Shown: positions 1 to 9,433 of the stretch, piece by piece
How the letters are laid out: the number at the start of each line of letters is the position of its first letter
Numbering within the stretch: position 1 is the first letter of the stretch
Assembly (NCBI RefSeq): GCF_000758545.1
Contig: NZ_CP009279.1
Location: 3,906,001-3,970,000 of the forward strand
Length of the DNA: 64,000 nucleotides
Source: Paenibacillus sp. FSL H7-0737
Lineage (GTDB): Bacteria; Bacillota; Bacilli; Paenibacillales; Paenibacillaceae
Direction: 5' to 3'
Position numbers and translations under genes: made by a program
The notes under the pieces: model-generated
The model's database searches: none
Told to the model about the DNA's origin: nothing
What the model saw: the letters and a program-made list of their open reading frames with translations, nothing else

Positions 1-3000
1 AGCAATCGTACGTTTCACATACGTATTGAATTGGGATAGTTCAATACTCTTATCTCCGTAAATACCTCTAGCTGTAAAGTTTACTGGTGCGCCGACTAAT
101 GAAAATGATCCGTTTTGCGCAGCAGCTCCTAATGCTTTAACTTGATCGGCAGTTGGTGCGCTGATTTCAATCTGTATTTTAATATCTTGTAAAGCTACAG
201 ACTTGCCAATCTGCGCGGATAAGGCGTCAATATCAATCTGCCCAGAAGGCAGTGTAAATGTCGCATTTCCCGTTCTGATTTCAAGTATTGCTTGATTTCC
301 CTGCATATTTTTAACCATTTGTCCGTTTAGTTCGCCAACGATAACATCAGATTTACTAGTGGCAGTGATAGAAACCACCGCACCTTTACCTTCAGTAGCG
401 AGCTTGTCTTCCAGCTTCTTCTGGTCTAAAGCAATGGTGGTTAGCGTTTGATCATTCCGTTTACCATTCGTCGCAGTTCCCACGGTTTCCGCTTTACCAT
501 TGATTAAAATGGAAGCATCATTTACCACAGGTGCCGGCGTTGCTGATGGAGTTGGTTGAGAAGGAACATCAACACTGGATGGAGCGCTCGGGATGACTGA
601 ATTGGATTCAGCAGATGATTCGCTAAAGCCAGCCTTATTGATGGCCTGTACCGTGAAGATGTAGCTTGTACCATTCGTCAGACCACTGATTGTAAGCGGA
701 CTTCCATCACCCGTAACCGTCAGCCCTCCCGGATGAGCCGTTACAATATATCCTGTGATTTCGCTTCCTCCATCGTTGGTTGGTGGCGTAAAGGTGATGA
801 TCGCTTGACCATTTTCTGCAGTTGCAGTTACGGATGTTGGAATACCCGGTGCTGTAATTGGCTTAGCAGGAGCCTTCACAGTTACGGTTGTTGAAGCTTT
901 ATAACTTCCATCTTTCGTTGTAACTGTAATGATGGCTGTTCCCTCACCAACTGGAGTAACCACTCCATTCACGACTTTTGCGATAGTCTCATCGCTGGAG
1001 CTCCAGATCAGGTCCTTAATGGTCGCATCGGCAGGCGCTACTGTTGCTGTTAACGTCTCCCCATCTTCACCCACGGTTAAACTAAGTGCTGTCTGGTCTA
1101 ACGTTACTCCCGTTACAATAACGGTAGGTGGCGTTGCTGCTTTCACATTCACTGTTGTTGAAGCAGTAAAACTTCCATCTTTAGTCGTAACCGTAATGGT
1201 GGCTGTTCCAACACCAACCGGGGTTACTACTCCGTAAACAACCTTGGCTACAGTCTCATCGCTAGAGCTCCAGATGACACCCTTATTCGTTGCATCGACA
1301 GGTGCAACTGTCGCTTGAAGCGTTTCTGCATCGTCACCTTCTTTAAAATCAAGCGTTGTCTGATCTAATGTTACTCCGGTTACTATAACAATTGGTGGCT
1401 TAGGTGCTGCCACATTCACAGTTGATGAAGCCTTAAAACTTCCATCCTTAGTCGTTACAGTAATAATTGCTATACCCTCACCAACTGGTGTCACCACTCC
1501 ATCCACGACTGTTGCAACAGTTTCATCACTGGAGCTCCAGATCACATCTGTATCTGTCGCATTTGCAGGTTCTATTGTCGCCTTTAGTAAGGCATCTGCT
1601 TCACCAGCAGTTAAGTCGAGCGTCTCCTGATCAAGCTTCACTCCGGTTACGTCCACAACTGGAGCACTCACATTTACGGTGGATGTCGCAGTATAACTTC
1701 CGTCCGTAGTTGTTGCTGTGATCGTTGCGGTTCCAACGCCAACTGGTGTTACCACTCCATTAACAACTGTCGCGACAGTTTCATCACTGGAGCTCCAAGT
1801 CACTGTTTTGTTCGTGGCATTAGCAGGTTCTATTACAGCATTTAGTGTATCTCCTGCTTCTCCCTCTGTTAAACTAAGTGATGTTTTATTCAAAGTCACT
1901 CCAGTTACGAGGACATCTCCCACATCGTTTACCTGCACATTGAAGGTGTATAAACTACTTATAGTTCCATCATTTACAGTAACAGTAATCACACTGTTTC
2001 CGTAGGCATTCTTCGCTGGTGTTATTTCTAACGTCCGCACATCCCCACTTCCACTTACTTTCAGTCCATTATTCGGAATTAGGGAAGTATTAGAAGATGT
2101 AGCTGATACATTAAGGTCATCCCCATCCACATCAATAACCTTAAAGGAGCGTAATACAGATTTATTTTTTTCCGTTGTAGTACTTCCCATGAAGCCTGTG
2201 TCCTGCTTCCAGCTAGCACCAGTGATTGAACCGTTCTTAGCTGAACCAGCCGGTGTATTGACAGCAATAATACCATCATTTCTATTCGAAAATTTATAGT
2301 TCAAAGCCAGATTTGGCTCTGATCCATTCAAATCGACGTTCATTTCGCGAACAATTTCGCTCTGGGTTTTAGCTTTACTCCAAAACCTTACGTCTCTCAT
2401 CCCACCGCTGTAATCTCCGTCCTGTCTCCAGGTGCTTTTACCAAGCCAGTTGTTCGGACGTGCCATATTTCCAACTGTACTTAAATCCATAGCCCCTTCT
2501 GCCTTAAGAACACCATCCCAATAAATTCGTCCCTTTTTCTGACTGTGATCATAAACAATTGCGACATGAACCCATTTAGAAGTCGGGAAATCTTCAGTGA
2601 CGTTAATCTCACCTTTATTGGTATACGCTATGAAGCTCATTTTTTTTCCGTTAAAACCCACAAAAATATTGTGGTTTGCCTCACCGATTGAAGACTCGAA
2701 GAATCTCATCCAGGTATTAAAACCATTGACTTTTAAATTACCTTCAATTGTAAAAGAATTCTTGTATAACAGTTGATCTGGGAACGTCACATAATCCCCA
2801 TTGCCGTCAAAACTAAGATAGTCCCCACCATTCAGTTCTGTCAGATAAGGTGCATCGTTCACTGGATTTACAGTAATTGTAGCAGTGCCTAGATCTGGGT
2901 TGAATGCTGCAGAAACAGTGGTATTCGCATTTTTTTGATAATTTTGATACCCTGTTGCTGTAGTGTCCCATAGCTTAAATTCAATGGAAGCTGTTCCGTT

Positions 3001-3384
3001 CCAGTCTTTAGCGGGGACAAAACGAATTTTCTCCGATTTCAGCAGCAGAAAAGCTTTAGTGTCAGACACTGGCTCGATATTATACCAGATGTTTCCCAAT
3101 GTGTTGTAATATTGCCAGGCCCCATTTGTATTATCAAATGAAACCACAGCAATCCCTGTTGTCGCTGGATCGGTTACCTTTCCTGACAAAAGACTGGAAA
3201 CAACAACGCCTGCGTTGGAAGAATCGTCTTCATTGATGGACGGTATCACAGCTGGGCTATTCACGATCCAACCAAAGTCCGATTTTGCACTCACTATTTG
3301 AGTGTGGATCGGCCCCACACCTTGCACCACAACTCCAGTGGCTAACGAAATACTAATGCCTATTTTCATAAATGATGGCTTCAA
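1..3384 (-). CDS. Modular surface protein (cadherin-like, LamG, 4x Big_2, FN3), N-terminal part; C-terminus outside window
   Basis: The frame is open for 1128 codons and leaves the left edge. I chose the TTG at 3382-3384 as start because AGAGGGGG lies about 9 nt upstream; the ATG at 3369 is an alternative. A hydrophobic, signal-like N-terminus (residues ~5-28) is followed by a cadherin-like/Ig-like module (~40-175, ending in a VNPVNDAP-type linker), a LamG/concanavalin-like fold (~178-358), a second Ig-like module (~390-485), four Big_2 repeats (~485-841), an FN3 domain (~843-931) and a Ser/Pro linker. The final visible part (~950-1128, ending FNTYVKRTIA) resembles the domain that precedes SLH repeats in Paenibacillus surface proteins. 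SLH anchoring is therefore inferred, not seen. Role: probably cell-surface adhesion or carbohydrate binding. Confidence 0.85.
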   Translation of the reverse strand, partial: MKPSFMKIGISISLATGVVVQGVGPIHTQIVSAKSDFGWIVNSPAVIPSINEDDSSNAGVVVSSLLSGKVTDPATTGIAVVSFDNTNGAWQYYNTLGNIWYNIEPVSDTKAFLLLKSEKIRFVPAKDWNGTASIEFKLWDTTATGYQNYQKNANTTVSAAFNPDLGTATITVNPVNDAPYLTELNGGDYLSFDGNGDYVTFPDQLLYKNSFTIEGNLKVNGFNTWMRFFESSIGEANHNIFVGFNGKKMSFIAYTNKGEINVTEDFPTSKWVHVAIVYDHSQKKGRIYWDGVLKAEGAMDLSTVGNMARPNNWLGKSTWRQDGDYSGGMRDVRFWSKAKTQSEIVREMNVDLNGSEPNLALNYKFSNRNDGIIAVNTPAGSAKNGSITGASWKQDTGFMGSTTTEKNKSVLRSFKVIDVDGDDLNVSATSSNTSLIPNNGLKVSGSGDVRTLEITPAKNAYGNSVITVTVNDGTISSLYTFNVQVNDVGDVLVTGVTLNKTSLSLTEGEAGDTLNAVIEPANATNKTVTWSSSDETVATVVNGVVTPVGVGTATITATTTDGSYTATSTVNVSAPVVDVTGVKLDQETLDLTAGEADALLKATIEPANATDTDVIWSSSDETVATVVDGVVTPVGEGIAIITVTTKDGSFKASSTVNVAAPKPPIVIVTGVTLDQTTLDFKEGDDAETLQATVAPVDATNKGVIWSSSDETVAKVVYGVVTPVGVGTATITVTTKDGSFTASTTVNVKAATPPTVIVTGVTLDQTALSLTVGEDGETLTATVAPADATIKDLIWSSSDETIAKVVNGVVTPVGEGTAIITVTTKDGSYKASTTVTVKAPAKPITAPGIPTSVTATAENGQAIITFTPPTNDGGSEITGYIVTAHPGGLTVTGDGSPLTISGLTNGTSYIFTVQAINKAGFSESSAESNSVIPSAPSSVDVPSQPTPSATPAPVVNDASILINGKAETVGTATNGKRNDQTLTTIALDQKKLEDKLATEGKGAVVSITATSKSDVIVGELNGQMVKNMQGNQAILEIRTGNATFTLPSGQIDIDALSAQIGKSVALQDIKIQIEISAPTADQVKALGAAAQNGSFSLVGAPVNFTARGIYGDKSIELSQFNTYVKRTIA
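860..1930 (-). repeat. Four tandem Big_2-encoding repeats
   Basis: Four related units of roughly 250-270 bp encode Big_2 Ig-like domains. Each carries the core WSSSDETVA or WSSSDETIA, followed by a VTPVG(V/E)G(T/I)A turn. The nucleotide core around the WSSSDE codons is nearly identical at about 988, 1258, 1529 and 1781, which suggests recent duplication or ongoing recombination. Confidence 0.85.
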
Positions 3385-3440
3385 ACTCTTTTTCCCCCTC
3401 TAGCTTAAATCATGTCATCATTTCGACAATAATCGAGAGT

Positions 3441-3446
3441 ATTATA
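3441..3446 (-). promoter_or_regulatory. Candidate -10 of the surface-protein promoter
   Basis: A perfect TATAAT on the minus strand lies about 55 nt upstream of the TTG start. No good -35 hexamer stands 16-18 nt further upstream, so the promoter may depend on the surrounding A/T-rich DNA or on an activator. Confidence 0.4.
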
Positions 3447-3472
3447 CAAAATTATGATAAACGAAAAATAAA

Positions 3473-3520
3473 CAAAAAAAAGAACCTTCGAATTCTAATC
3501 GATTCGTCGGTTCTCTTTTT
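3473..3520. terminator. Bidirectional intrinsic terminator
   Basis: AGAACC (3481-3486) pairs with GGTTCT (3509-3514) and CGAAT (3489-3493) with ATTCG (3502-3506). An A-run lies on the left and a T-run on the right, so it can end transcription from either side. Its main client is the response-regulator gene that stops just to the right and reads leftward. Confidence 0.75.
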
Positions 3521-3527
3521 CTTTATA

Positions 3528-4619
3528 CTAGTTCATCATCTTCTTAATCAGAGCTTTGAGCTTAGGATCAGGTGAAGTTCCAAGCTCCTGTTGAAGGGTC
3601 TCTTCCAATTGCCCATATCGCCGATAAGCTTCATTCATACGCCCTAGTTCAATATACAAATGAATGATTTCCTGATGGATATCTTCTCTCAAGGGATCCA
3701 ATTTCAAGATTCTCTCAAAGTAGTGCAGCGATTGTTGACGCTCGTTCTGCTCCATATGAAATCTAGCAGCTAGTTCCAACAGACCAATAAAATCCTGTTC
3801 AAGTCGGCGTGTCTTCCCACTAGCCCAATCGTATGCTTTACCTTTGAGAAAAGACCCCGTATACAATGTTTCTACTTGATTGAACCATTCAGAATCTTTT
3901 TTTGAGACCTGCCTAATTTGCTTCAGCTGTCGCTTAAACTCATACAAATCACAATAAATACTGCGTTCCTCTATACTAATTTCGGTTCTGCTGGCTTTAA
4001 TAAAGCTAGTTCCGATTGCTTTTCGAATATAGTACAGGGTTGAGTTCAGATTCTTCAGCGCTTTATCAGGTTCCAGCCCGCTCCATAAGGTATCGATAAT
4101 TTCATCTCGGCTAACCGTCCCTTTACTAATCAAAAAGGCAAACAATTCTTCGGTTTTTGGGCTCCTTAGCTTGATGGTCTCTCTGTCTTGCGTACGGCGG
4201 TATATCTTTAGTCCATTAAATAAGAGAACTTCTATGACGGGCTGAACCGTCACACCTCTATTCATTTTTTTGATCTTATCCAAAGTTTTAGTTAAACGCT
4301 GTGCAGTTACAGGCTTCAGCAAATAATCCACAGCACTCAGTTCGAAGGCTTGCAGTGCATATTCGTCATACCCTGTAACAAAAACCACATTAATCGATTC
4401 ATCTAGTTCATGCAAAAGGGTGGAAAGCTTCATTCCATTTGTGTCAGGCATAGAAATGTCCAAAAAAGCTACATCAATCGAATTCCCCTTCACAAATTCA
4501 TAGGCTTCCGTCGGATCCAGAAAAGTATCGTATACTTCAATCTCTCCACTCTGAGATAATATCCTTTTTAAGCGCTTTACTGATAATTCTTCATCATCCA
4601 CGATAATGGCCCGCAGCAT
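3528..4619 (-). CDS. Response regulator with SARP/BTAD-type output
   Basis: REC domain at residues 1-115 with acidic pocket D8/D9, phospho-acceptor D54 and K102. It is followed by a winged-helix, SARP-like DNA-binding segment (~130-230) and a helical bacterial transcriptional activation (BTAD) region (~245-360). Total 363 aa, normal for REC-SARP regulators. The start codon lies 3 nt after the stop of the upstream hybrid kinase gene, so the two form a translationally close operon and very likely a cognate pair. It would act in the cytoplasm as a transcription regulator; the target genes cannot be told from sequence. The neighbouring divergent surface-protein gene is one possibility. Confidence 0.88.
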   Translation of the reverse strand: MLRAIIVDDEELSVKRLKRILSQSGEIEVYDTFLDPTEAYEFVKGNSIDVAFLDISMPDTNGMKLSTLLHELDESINVVFVTGYDEYALQAFELSAVDYLLKPVTAQRLTKTLDKIKKMNRGVTVQPVIEVLLFNGLKIYRRTQDRETIKLRSPKTEELFAFLISKGTVSRDEIIDTLWSGLEPDKALKNLNSTLYYIRKAIGTSFIKASRTEISIEERSIYCDLYEFKRQLKQIRQVSKKDSEWFNQVETLYTGSFLKGKAYDWASGKTRRLEQDFIGLLELAARFHMEQNERQQSLHYFERILKLDPLREDIHQEIIHLYIELGRMNEAYRRYGQLEETLQQELGTSPDPKLKALIKKMMN

Positions 4620-4622
4620 ACT

Positions 4623-7600
4623 TCAACCTCCTATCCGCTTCATGTGTTGTTTGGGGATATCAAAAGAAACCCGTGTGCCTTTTCCTTCAACACTTTGAAT
4701 ACGAATGTTCTTTCCATAGAGAAGTTTGATGCGTTGACTAATATTCCAAAGCCCTACGCCTCTTTTATCTACATCTGATTTCATGATTTCCTCCAGCTTG
4801 TGCTCACTCATTCCGCGTCCATTATCTTCTACAACAAAGCTGACCACAGAAGGATCCGACTCTTTCACAGATATAGTTACCTTTCCCCCCCGTAAATTGG
4901 ACATCAGTCCATGTCTTATAGCATTTTCTACTAATGGTTGTAGGATAAGTGGGGGAATCCGGCTATCCGTATTTGCGGTTATATCATATTCCACTTGTAA
5001 TCTAGCACCAAAGCGCACTTTTTCAATATTAATATATGCTTTAACTAGCTCTAGCTCACCCTCCAAGGTAGTTAACGAATCCAACTGTTTGAAATCAAAG
5101 CTGCTTCTCAAATACTGTGACAGCTCCAGCGTTAATTCTTCCGCCTGCTCAGGTTCTTCCACACATAATGCAGCAATTGAATTCAGGGCATTGTACAAGA
5201 AATGCGGTTTGATCTGAGAACGTAAAAAGGCAATTTCGGCATCTTTAGCTTTCTTCACAGAAGCTCTCAATCGGGTCAGACTTTTCACACGCGCCATTAA
5301 TTCTTCCGCTTCAAACGGCTTCCCCACATAATCATTTGCCCCATTATCCATGGACATTTTCATATCGTTAACTCTATTCTTCGCCGTTAGCATTAACACA
5401 GGCAGCTCAAAGGGTGTGAATCTCTCTCTAATCTTCTGCAGAACCTCATAGCCAGAAATATCCGGCATTGTAATGTCCAGTACAACGAGAAAAAAGTCTG
5501 AATTCTTCGATAACTCATCAAGTGCCAGCTGCCCGCGGTTCACAACAACAATGGAATATCCCTCAAGCTTGAACAAGTTGATCATAGATTGCAGGTTGGC
5601 AAAATCATCGTCCACGACCAAAATGGGCTCATTGATTTTACCTTTGATATATATAGGATACTCCTGGCGCGGAAAGAAAACTTCTCTATAAGGAAGAGTC
5701 TTATCCACGATTGGACCCGTGACTTGATTAGATGTTCGATCCCATCGTGGAAGAGTAAATATAAAGACCGATCCTGTACCAGCAACAGAGTCCACTCTAA
5801 TGTTCCCGCCATGTAACTCAACCAGCTTCTTGGTAATGCTTAGTCCGAGACCTGTTCCACCATGACTATGAATTTCAGCTTCGTCCACTTGCTCAAAGGC
5901 CATAAAAATACGTTTCTGCATATCCGGTGCAATTCCGATTCCCGAGTCTGCCACACGGACCTCAACCCATTCATGTGTAAATCTGGCACTAATATTTATT
6001 TCACCCTGCTCCGTGAATTTAATCGCATTATCTACCAAGTTGTGCAAAATCTGAATCAAACGGTTGCCATCTGCATGTACAGGTGGAAATTCTGAAGCAA
6101 CATTGTTTACGAGAAAGATCGACTTTTCTCCGAGCAGAAACGAATGTATACCGATAACAGAATCTACAACAGCTTTCAGATCTAGGGTGCTTTTATATAA
6201 GGTGATATCTCCATGCTTCATTTTGGAATAATCGAGCAATTCGTTTACCATATAAGTTAATCTTCTTCCACTTCCCATTACGATCGCTAGATTCTGCGCT
6301 TGCCTTTCGGTAACTGGACCTTCAACCCCATTAAGTAGTGTAGCAGTAATGTTGACTATGGCATTCAGTGGTGTCTTCAGCTCATGAGAGGTATTGGAGA
6401 GAAACTCGTCCTTAATTTTGTCCAGACCGATCAGTTGGTTTTTCATTTCATCTATCGTATGATAAGCCTCGAAAAAACGGAGAACAATCAGAACGATCAT
6501 AATGATATTAAAGGCTACAATGTAAAACTGTCCTAGCCAAAGGTTTTCTTTCATCGAAAGAGCAAACAGAATGATGTCTATCGAGTACAGATTGATAGCA
6601 AGAATCGCCAAGAACAGCAGCAACGATTTGATCCGATTTACTTCAGGGCTTCTGATGTACAAGATAGCCACTCTAAACAACATCCAAATTAACATCAATT
6701 CATATACAATGATCACATAGGTAGAGAAAAGCGTGTAAGTACGAATAGGCAGGATTGCTACCAATATTATAAAGCTGCCTAGTATAATCGTTACGACTTG
6801 CGTAAGTTTTAAAGAGATTATGCTTTTGTGCATTTGGTAGAAAAATATAGCCAGAACAATAAAACACGATATGGAGCTAATATCCTTCACTTTGTATAAC
6901 ACAATGAACGAAAGGTTTGGGAAAAACAGTAACAGCGAACGTTCTCCAATCAAGCCATGATAGATCGCAAGCAGTAAACAAATAATAGCAAATACAAGTA
7001 AGGAGTAATCCTTCTTACGGTATAAAGCAGCCGCCACAAAGCAGATGACAAAAATAAGTGATAATGTTCCCAATATTGCAACTGTACTAAATTCACGAGC
7101 CGTACTCTTCTGCTGGTTCTCCAGCATAGCGGCTTCCTCGCCAAACGTAAGAGATACCGGAATACCTGCATTTACATATTCATAGTTAGAAACTTGAATG
7201 ATAATCTCTACATCACCTTTTTCAGACGAAAAAAGCCCAATCTGCGGAATATTCCCCGACTGGTAATCGGCAGTACTCATAGTGGGGTTTCCATCCTTAA
7301 TGAGTAAATGACCATTCACATAAATCGCACTCGAAAAGCGGATATTCGTTTTTTTCAAAGCGAATACACCGTTTACAGGTAAGTTTTTCAGCACCATCCG
7401 ATAAGTAGCAGAACCGAATGCAGGTAAAGGTTGTCCATCAACCACTTTGCCATTCCATCGTGAAGGGACCTCCATTAATGCTGTAGGAGCAGGTTTGTCT
7501 GTGCTTGATTCTTTAAAATGCTCAGGCATTAGCAGCTGATTCCAATAAAATTCCCACTCACCATCTAACTTGATGACCTTTTGTTGCCCATAATCCCAAG

Positions 7601-7733
7601 TTGAAAGATCCATGCTCCCCTTCTGAACTTGCAGATAATTCTCATGTTGATCATTATCTATAAAAATGGATAGTGGGATTGTTGCTAACGAGATGAAAGC
7701 AATTAAATAAATAAGTAACGTCCTTTTGAGCAT
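4623..7733 (-). CDS. Hybrid sensor histidine kinase with two kinase modules (7TMR-DISM, HisKA/HATPase, REC, LytS-type kinase)
   Basis: I start at the ATG at 7731-7733 (AAAGGGG 6-7 nt upstream) rather than the upstream in-frame ATG at 7784, which has no ribosome site; this gives 1036 aa. Order: N-terminal TM, extracellular beta-sandwich ligand domain (~35-200), seven-TM DISM-type region (~215-425), HisKA with H450 in SHELKTP, HATPase (G-box GTGLGLS), REC with D753, then a second HisK_LytS-like module (QIKPHFLYNALNS, H844; VENAIRHG) with its own ATPase lobe (RGVGLWN). Two autokinases flanking a receiver in one chain suggest internal phosphorelay before the separate response regulator downstream. 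The ligand is unknown. Confidence 0.9.
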   Translation of the reverse strand: MLKRTLLIYLIAFISLATIPLSIFIDNDQHENYLQVQKGSMDLSTWDYGQQKVIKLDGEWEFYWNQLLMPEHFKESSTDKPAPTALMEVPSRWNGKVVDGQPLPAFGSATYRMVLKNLPVNGVFALKKTNIRFSSAIYVNGHLLIKDGNPTMSTADYQSGNIPQIGLFSSEKGDVEIIIQVSNYEYVNAGIPVSLTFGEEAAMLENQQKSTAREFSTVAILGTLSLIFVICFVAAALYRKKDYSLLVFAIICLLLAIYHGLIGERSLLLFFPNLSFIVLYKVKDISSISCFIVLAIFFYQMHKSIISLKLTQVVTIILGSFIILVAILPIRTYTLFSTYVIIVYELMLIWMLFRVAILYIRSPEVNRIKSLLLFLAILAINLYSIDIILFALSMKENLWLGQFYIVAFNIIMIVLIVLRFFEAYHTIDEMKNQLIGLDKIKDEFLSNTSHELKTPLNAIVNITATLLNGVEGPVTERQAQNLAIVMGSGRRLTYMVNELLDYSKMKHGDITLYKSTLDLKAVVDSVIGIHSFLLGEKSIFLVNNVASEFPPVHADGNRLIQILHNLVDNAIKFTEQGEINISARFTHEWVEVRVADSGIGIAPDMQKRIFMAFEQVDEAEIHSHGGTGLGLSITKKLVELHGGNIRVDSVAGTGSVFIFTLPRWDRTSNQVTGPIVDKTLPYREVFFPRQEYPIYIKGKINEPILVVDDDFANLQSMINLFKLEGYSIVVVNRGQLALDELSKNSDFFLVVLDITMPDISGYEVLQKIRERFTPFELPVLMLTAKNRVNDMKMSMDNGANDYVGKPFEAEELMARVKSLTRLRASVKKAKDAEIAFLRSQIKPHFLYNALNSIAALCVEEPEQAEELTLELSQYLRSSFDFKQLDSLTTLEGELELVKAYINIEKVRFGARLQVEYDITANTDSRIPPLILQPLVENAIRHGLMSNLRGGKVTISVKESDPSVVSFVVEDNGRGMSEHKLEEIMKSDVDKRGVGLWNISQRIKLLYGKNIRIQSVEGKGTRVSFDIPKQHMKRIGG

Positions 7734-7910
7734 CGTAGGCCCCTTTTCTATGGTGATGTTAAGCTGCGCAAACGCTTGGGGCATCGTGCAACACTTGGAT
7801 TAAATAGGATAGATAACGATAGATAATTCTATAAAATTTTCTGTTTTCCTTCATGTTTCGACAAATTAATGGAATGGTGATTAGCGATTACATGAAACTG
7901 AGATCCACGC

Positions 7911-7941
7911 TTGACCTTAGGTCAGACCTAAGGTTTATAGT
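7911..7941 (+). promoter_or_regulatory. MerR-type promoter with 19-bp spacer and operator
   Basis: TTGACC (7911-7916) and TATAGT (7936-7941) are separated by 19 bp, the over-long spacing typical of MerR-activated promoters. An inverted repeat CCTTAGGT-CAG-ACCTAAGG (7915-7933) sits in the spacer. It precedes a merR gene, so autoregulation of the three-gene unit is inferred. Confidence 0.8.
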
Positions 7942-7979
7942 TAAATCAACAAATACCAATATAGTTAGGGGCACCTCCA

Positions 7980-8756
7980 TTGAATCATTACATTACGATT
8001 GGTGAACTTTCAAAACTTATGAATGTATCCGTACATCAAATTCGATATTTTGAAGAGAAAGAGATTTTATTTCCAGCCTATACCGATAGCAATCAATACC
8101 GGATGTACGGAATTAATGAGATTTATCAGTTGGCCCAGATCCTATTACTCCGCAAATTGAACGTGCCTGTCAGTACGATTAACAAAAGCATGAATAACTT
8201 CACCAAAAATGACTACCATCAACTTTTGGAGCAGTCTCTAAGTAAAATAAACTCTGAAATAAACCAGCTAATGTTGTTGCAGCAGTTTTTACAAAAGGTA
8301 CTTAAAGAATACGAGCACTCTGACATTCTAGAAGACAAATATCACATTAAACAATTGGATACTCGTCATTTAAAAAAATGGATGGAAATAGAGCAAGATG
8401 AGCCACTCACCGCTCGAAGTCTGTATGAAAAAAAGCCGCAACCAGCTCATTTATTTGAAACAGATCTGCATTATTTATACGATACTGAACAAGTAACCTT
8501 ATGTTTTGAAAGCACTCACTTACCAGACATCATCCTAGAAAAAGGCAGCTACTTATATAAAGCATTTTTCGTGACGGATAACCAGGATATTGAACGTGAG
8601 ATTGCTCAATTGGAACACTATTTAACACAACATCACTATACAATTCAGGGACCATTGATCCTTTTGGAAAAATCATATCTATCCCTATTCAACAATGACA
8701 AGCTTCATTATGAAATCCAAATTAATATCAAGCATGACCCTGACGGTGTAGCATGA
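7980..8756 (+). CDS. MerR-family transcriptional regulator
   Basis: TTG start just after TAGGGGCACC. N-terminal MerR winged HTH (ITIGELSKLMNVSVHQIRYF, ~4-72), a coiled-coil dimerisation helix (~85-120) and a ~130-residue C-terminal effector-like domain; 258 aa. The stop overlaps the following acetyltransferase start as ATGA, indicating translational coupling. The 19-bp-spacer promoter upstream with a centred palindrome is the expected target, so it likely activates its own operon in response to a small molecule. The ligand cannot be read from the sequence. Confidence 0.88.
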   Translation: MNHYITIGELSKLMNVSVHQIRYFEEKEILFPAYTDSNQYRMYGINEIYQLAQILLLRKLNVPVSTINKSMNNFTKNDYHQLLEQSLSKINSEINQLMLLQQFLQKVLKEYEHSDILEDKYHIKQLDTRHLKKWMEIEQDEPLTARSLYEKKPQPAHLFETDLHYLYDTEQVTLCFESTHLPDIILEKGSYLYKAFFVTDNQDIEREIAQLEHYLTQHHYTIQGPLILLEKSYLSLFNNDKLHYEIQINIKHDPDGVA

Positions 8757-9433
8757 TAAGTCCGAACAAGATAACAATCGCTCACTACCAAGAACAAGAT
8801 CATAGAGCAGTCTGCAGTCTTTTAGTGGATGCGTTCCACGGTAAATTCCACTCCCTCATCTCACTAGAGGACGATGATATTGCTGAACTACTTTTTGGGC
8901 TCTGGGAGCATGATCAACAGTCCGCATCATCACAACAAATCGTAGCTAAAGAAAATGGAGAGGTTGTCGGTACGCTCAGCATTAAGTGGAAGGACAGCCG
9001 AGCCTCAGACAGAAGTAAATTTATATCACCTCACCATAGTTCCTTTTCACAATTATTTAAGAAATTTGGATATTTAAATGTATGTAAGTTAATGGTTGGG
9101 TTACATTTTTTGAATTATCAGCCTCGCGCAAAAGAATGTTATGTCGATCATTTGGCCGTTCGATCTAGCCACCGTAATAAAGGAATCGGTAAGCAGTTGC
9201 TTAGTTGGGCAATAGATTCTGTAAACAGTCACTCCGAAGTGGACAAATTAACGCTACATGTTGCTAAAAATAATAAACGAGCTATTCATATGTACCAACA
9301 GATGGACTTTGCTATCGATCAATCAAACTATAGCGGGATTAGACACCTTCTTTTTAAAGAGGCTAATTGGCATTACATGACGAGGCGTTTACCACTACAT
9401 CCTAGGAGCTCAATAAATGAAAAAAAATATTAA
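8753..9433 (+). CDS. GNAT-family N-acetyltransferase
   Basis: A 226-aa protein with a GNAT fold. The acetyl-CoA pyrophosphate loop is HRNKGIGKQLL at ~146-156, preceded by the strand CYVDHLAVR and followed by LHVAKNNKRAIHMYQQMDF (motif B). It is the second gene of the MerR-led operon, overlapping the merR stop by 4 nt and the next gene by 17 nt. The substrate is unknown; position behind a drug-sensing-type MerR is compatible with modification of a toxic amine, but that is inference. Confidence 0.85.
   Translation: MISPNKITIAHYQEQDHRAVCSLLVDAFHGKFHSLISLEDDDIAELLFGLWEHDQQSASSQQIVAKENGEVVGTLSIKWKDSRASDRSKFISPHHSSFSQLFKKFGYLNVCKLMVGLHFLNYQPRAKECYVDHLAVRSSHRNKGIGKQLLSWAIDSVNSHSEVDKLTLHVAKNNKRAIHMYQQMDFAIDQSNYSGIRHLLFKEANWHYMTRRLPLHPRSSINEKKY

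Noticed and set aside
929..2005. Open frames on the plus strand opposite the Big_2 repeats
   Set aside because: They are low-complexity Val/Thr shadows of the repeated minus-strand gene, without ribosome sites, and recur with the repeat.
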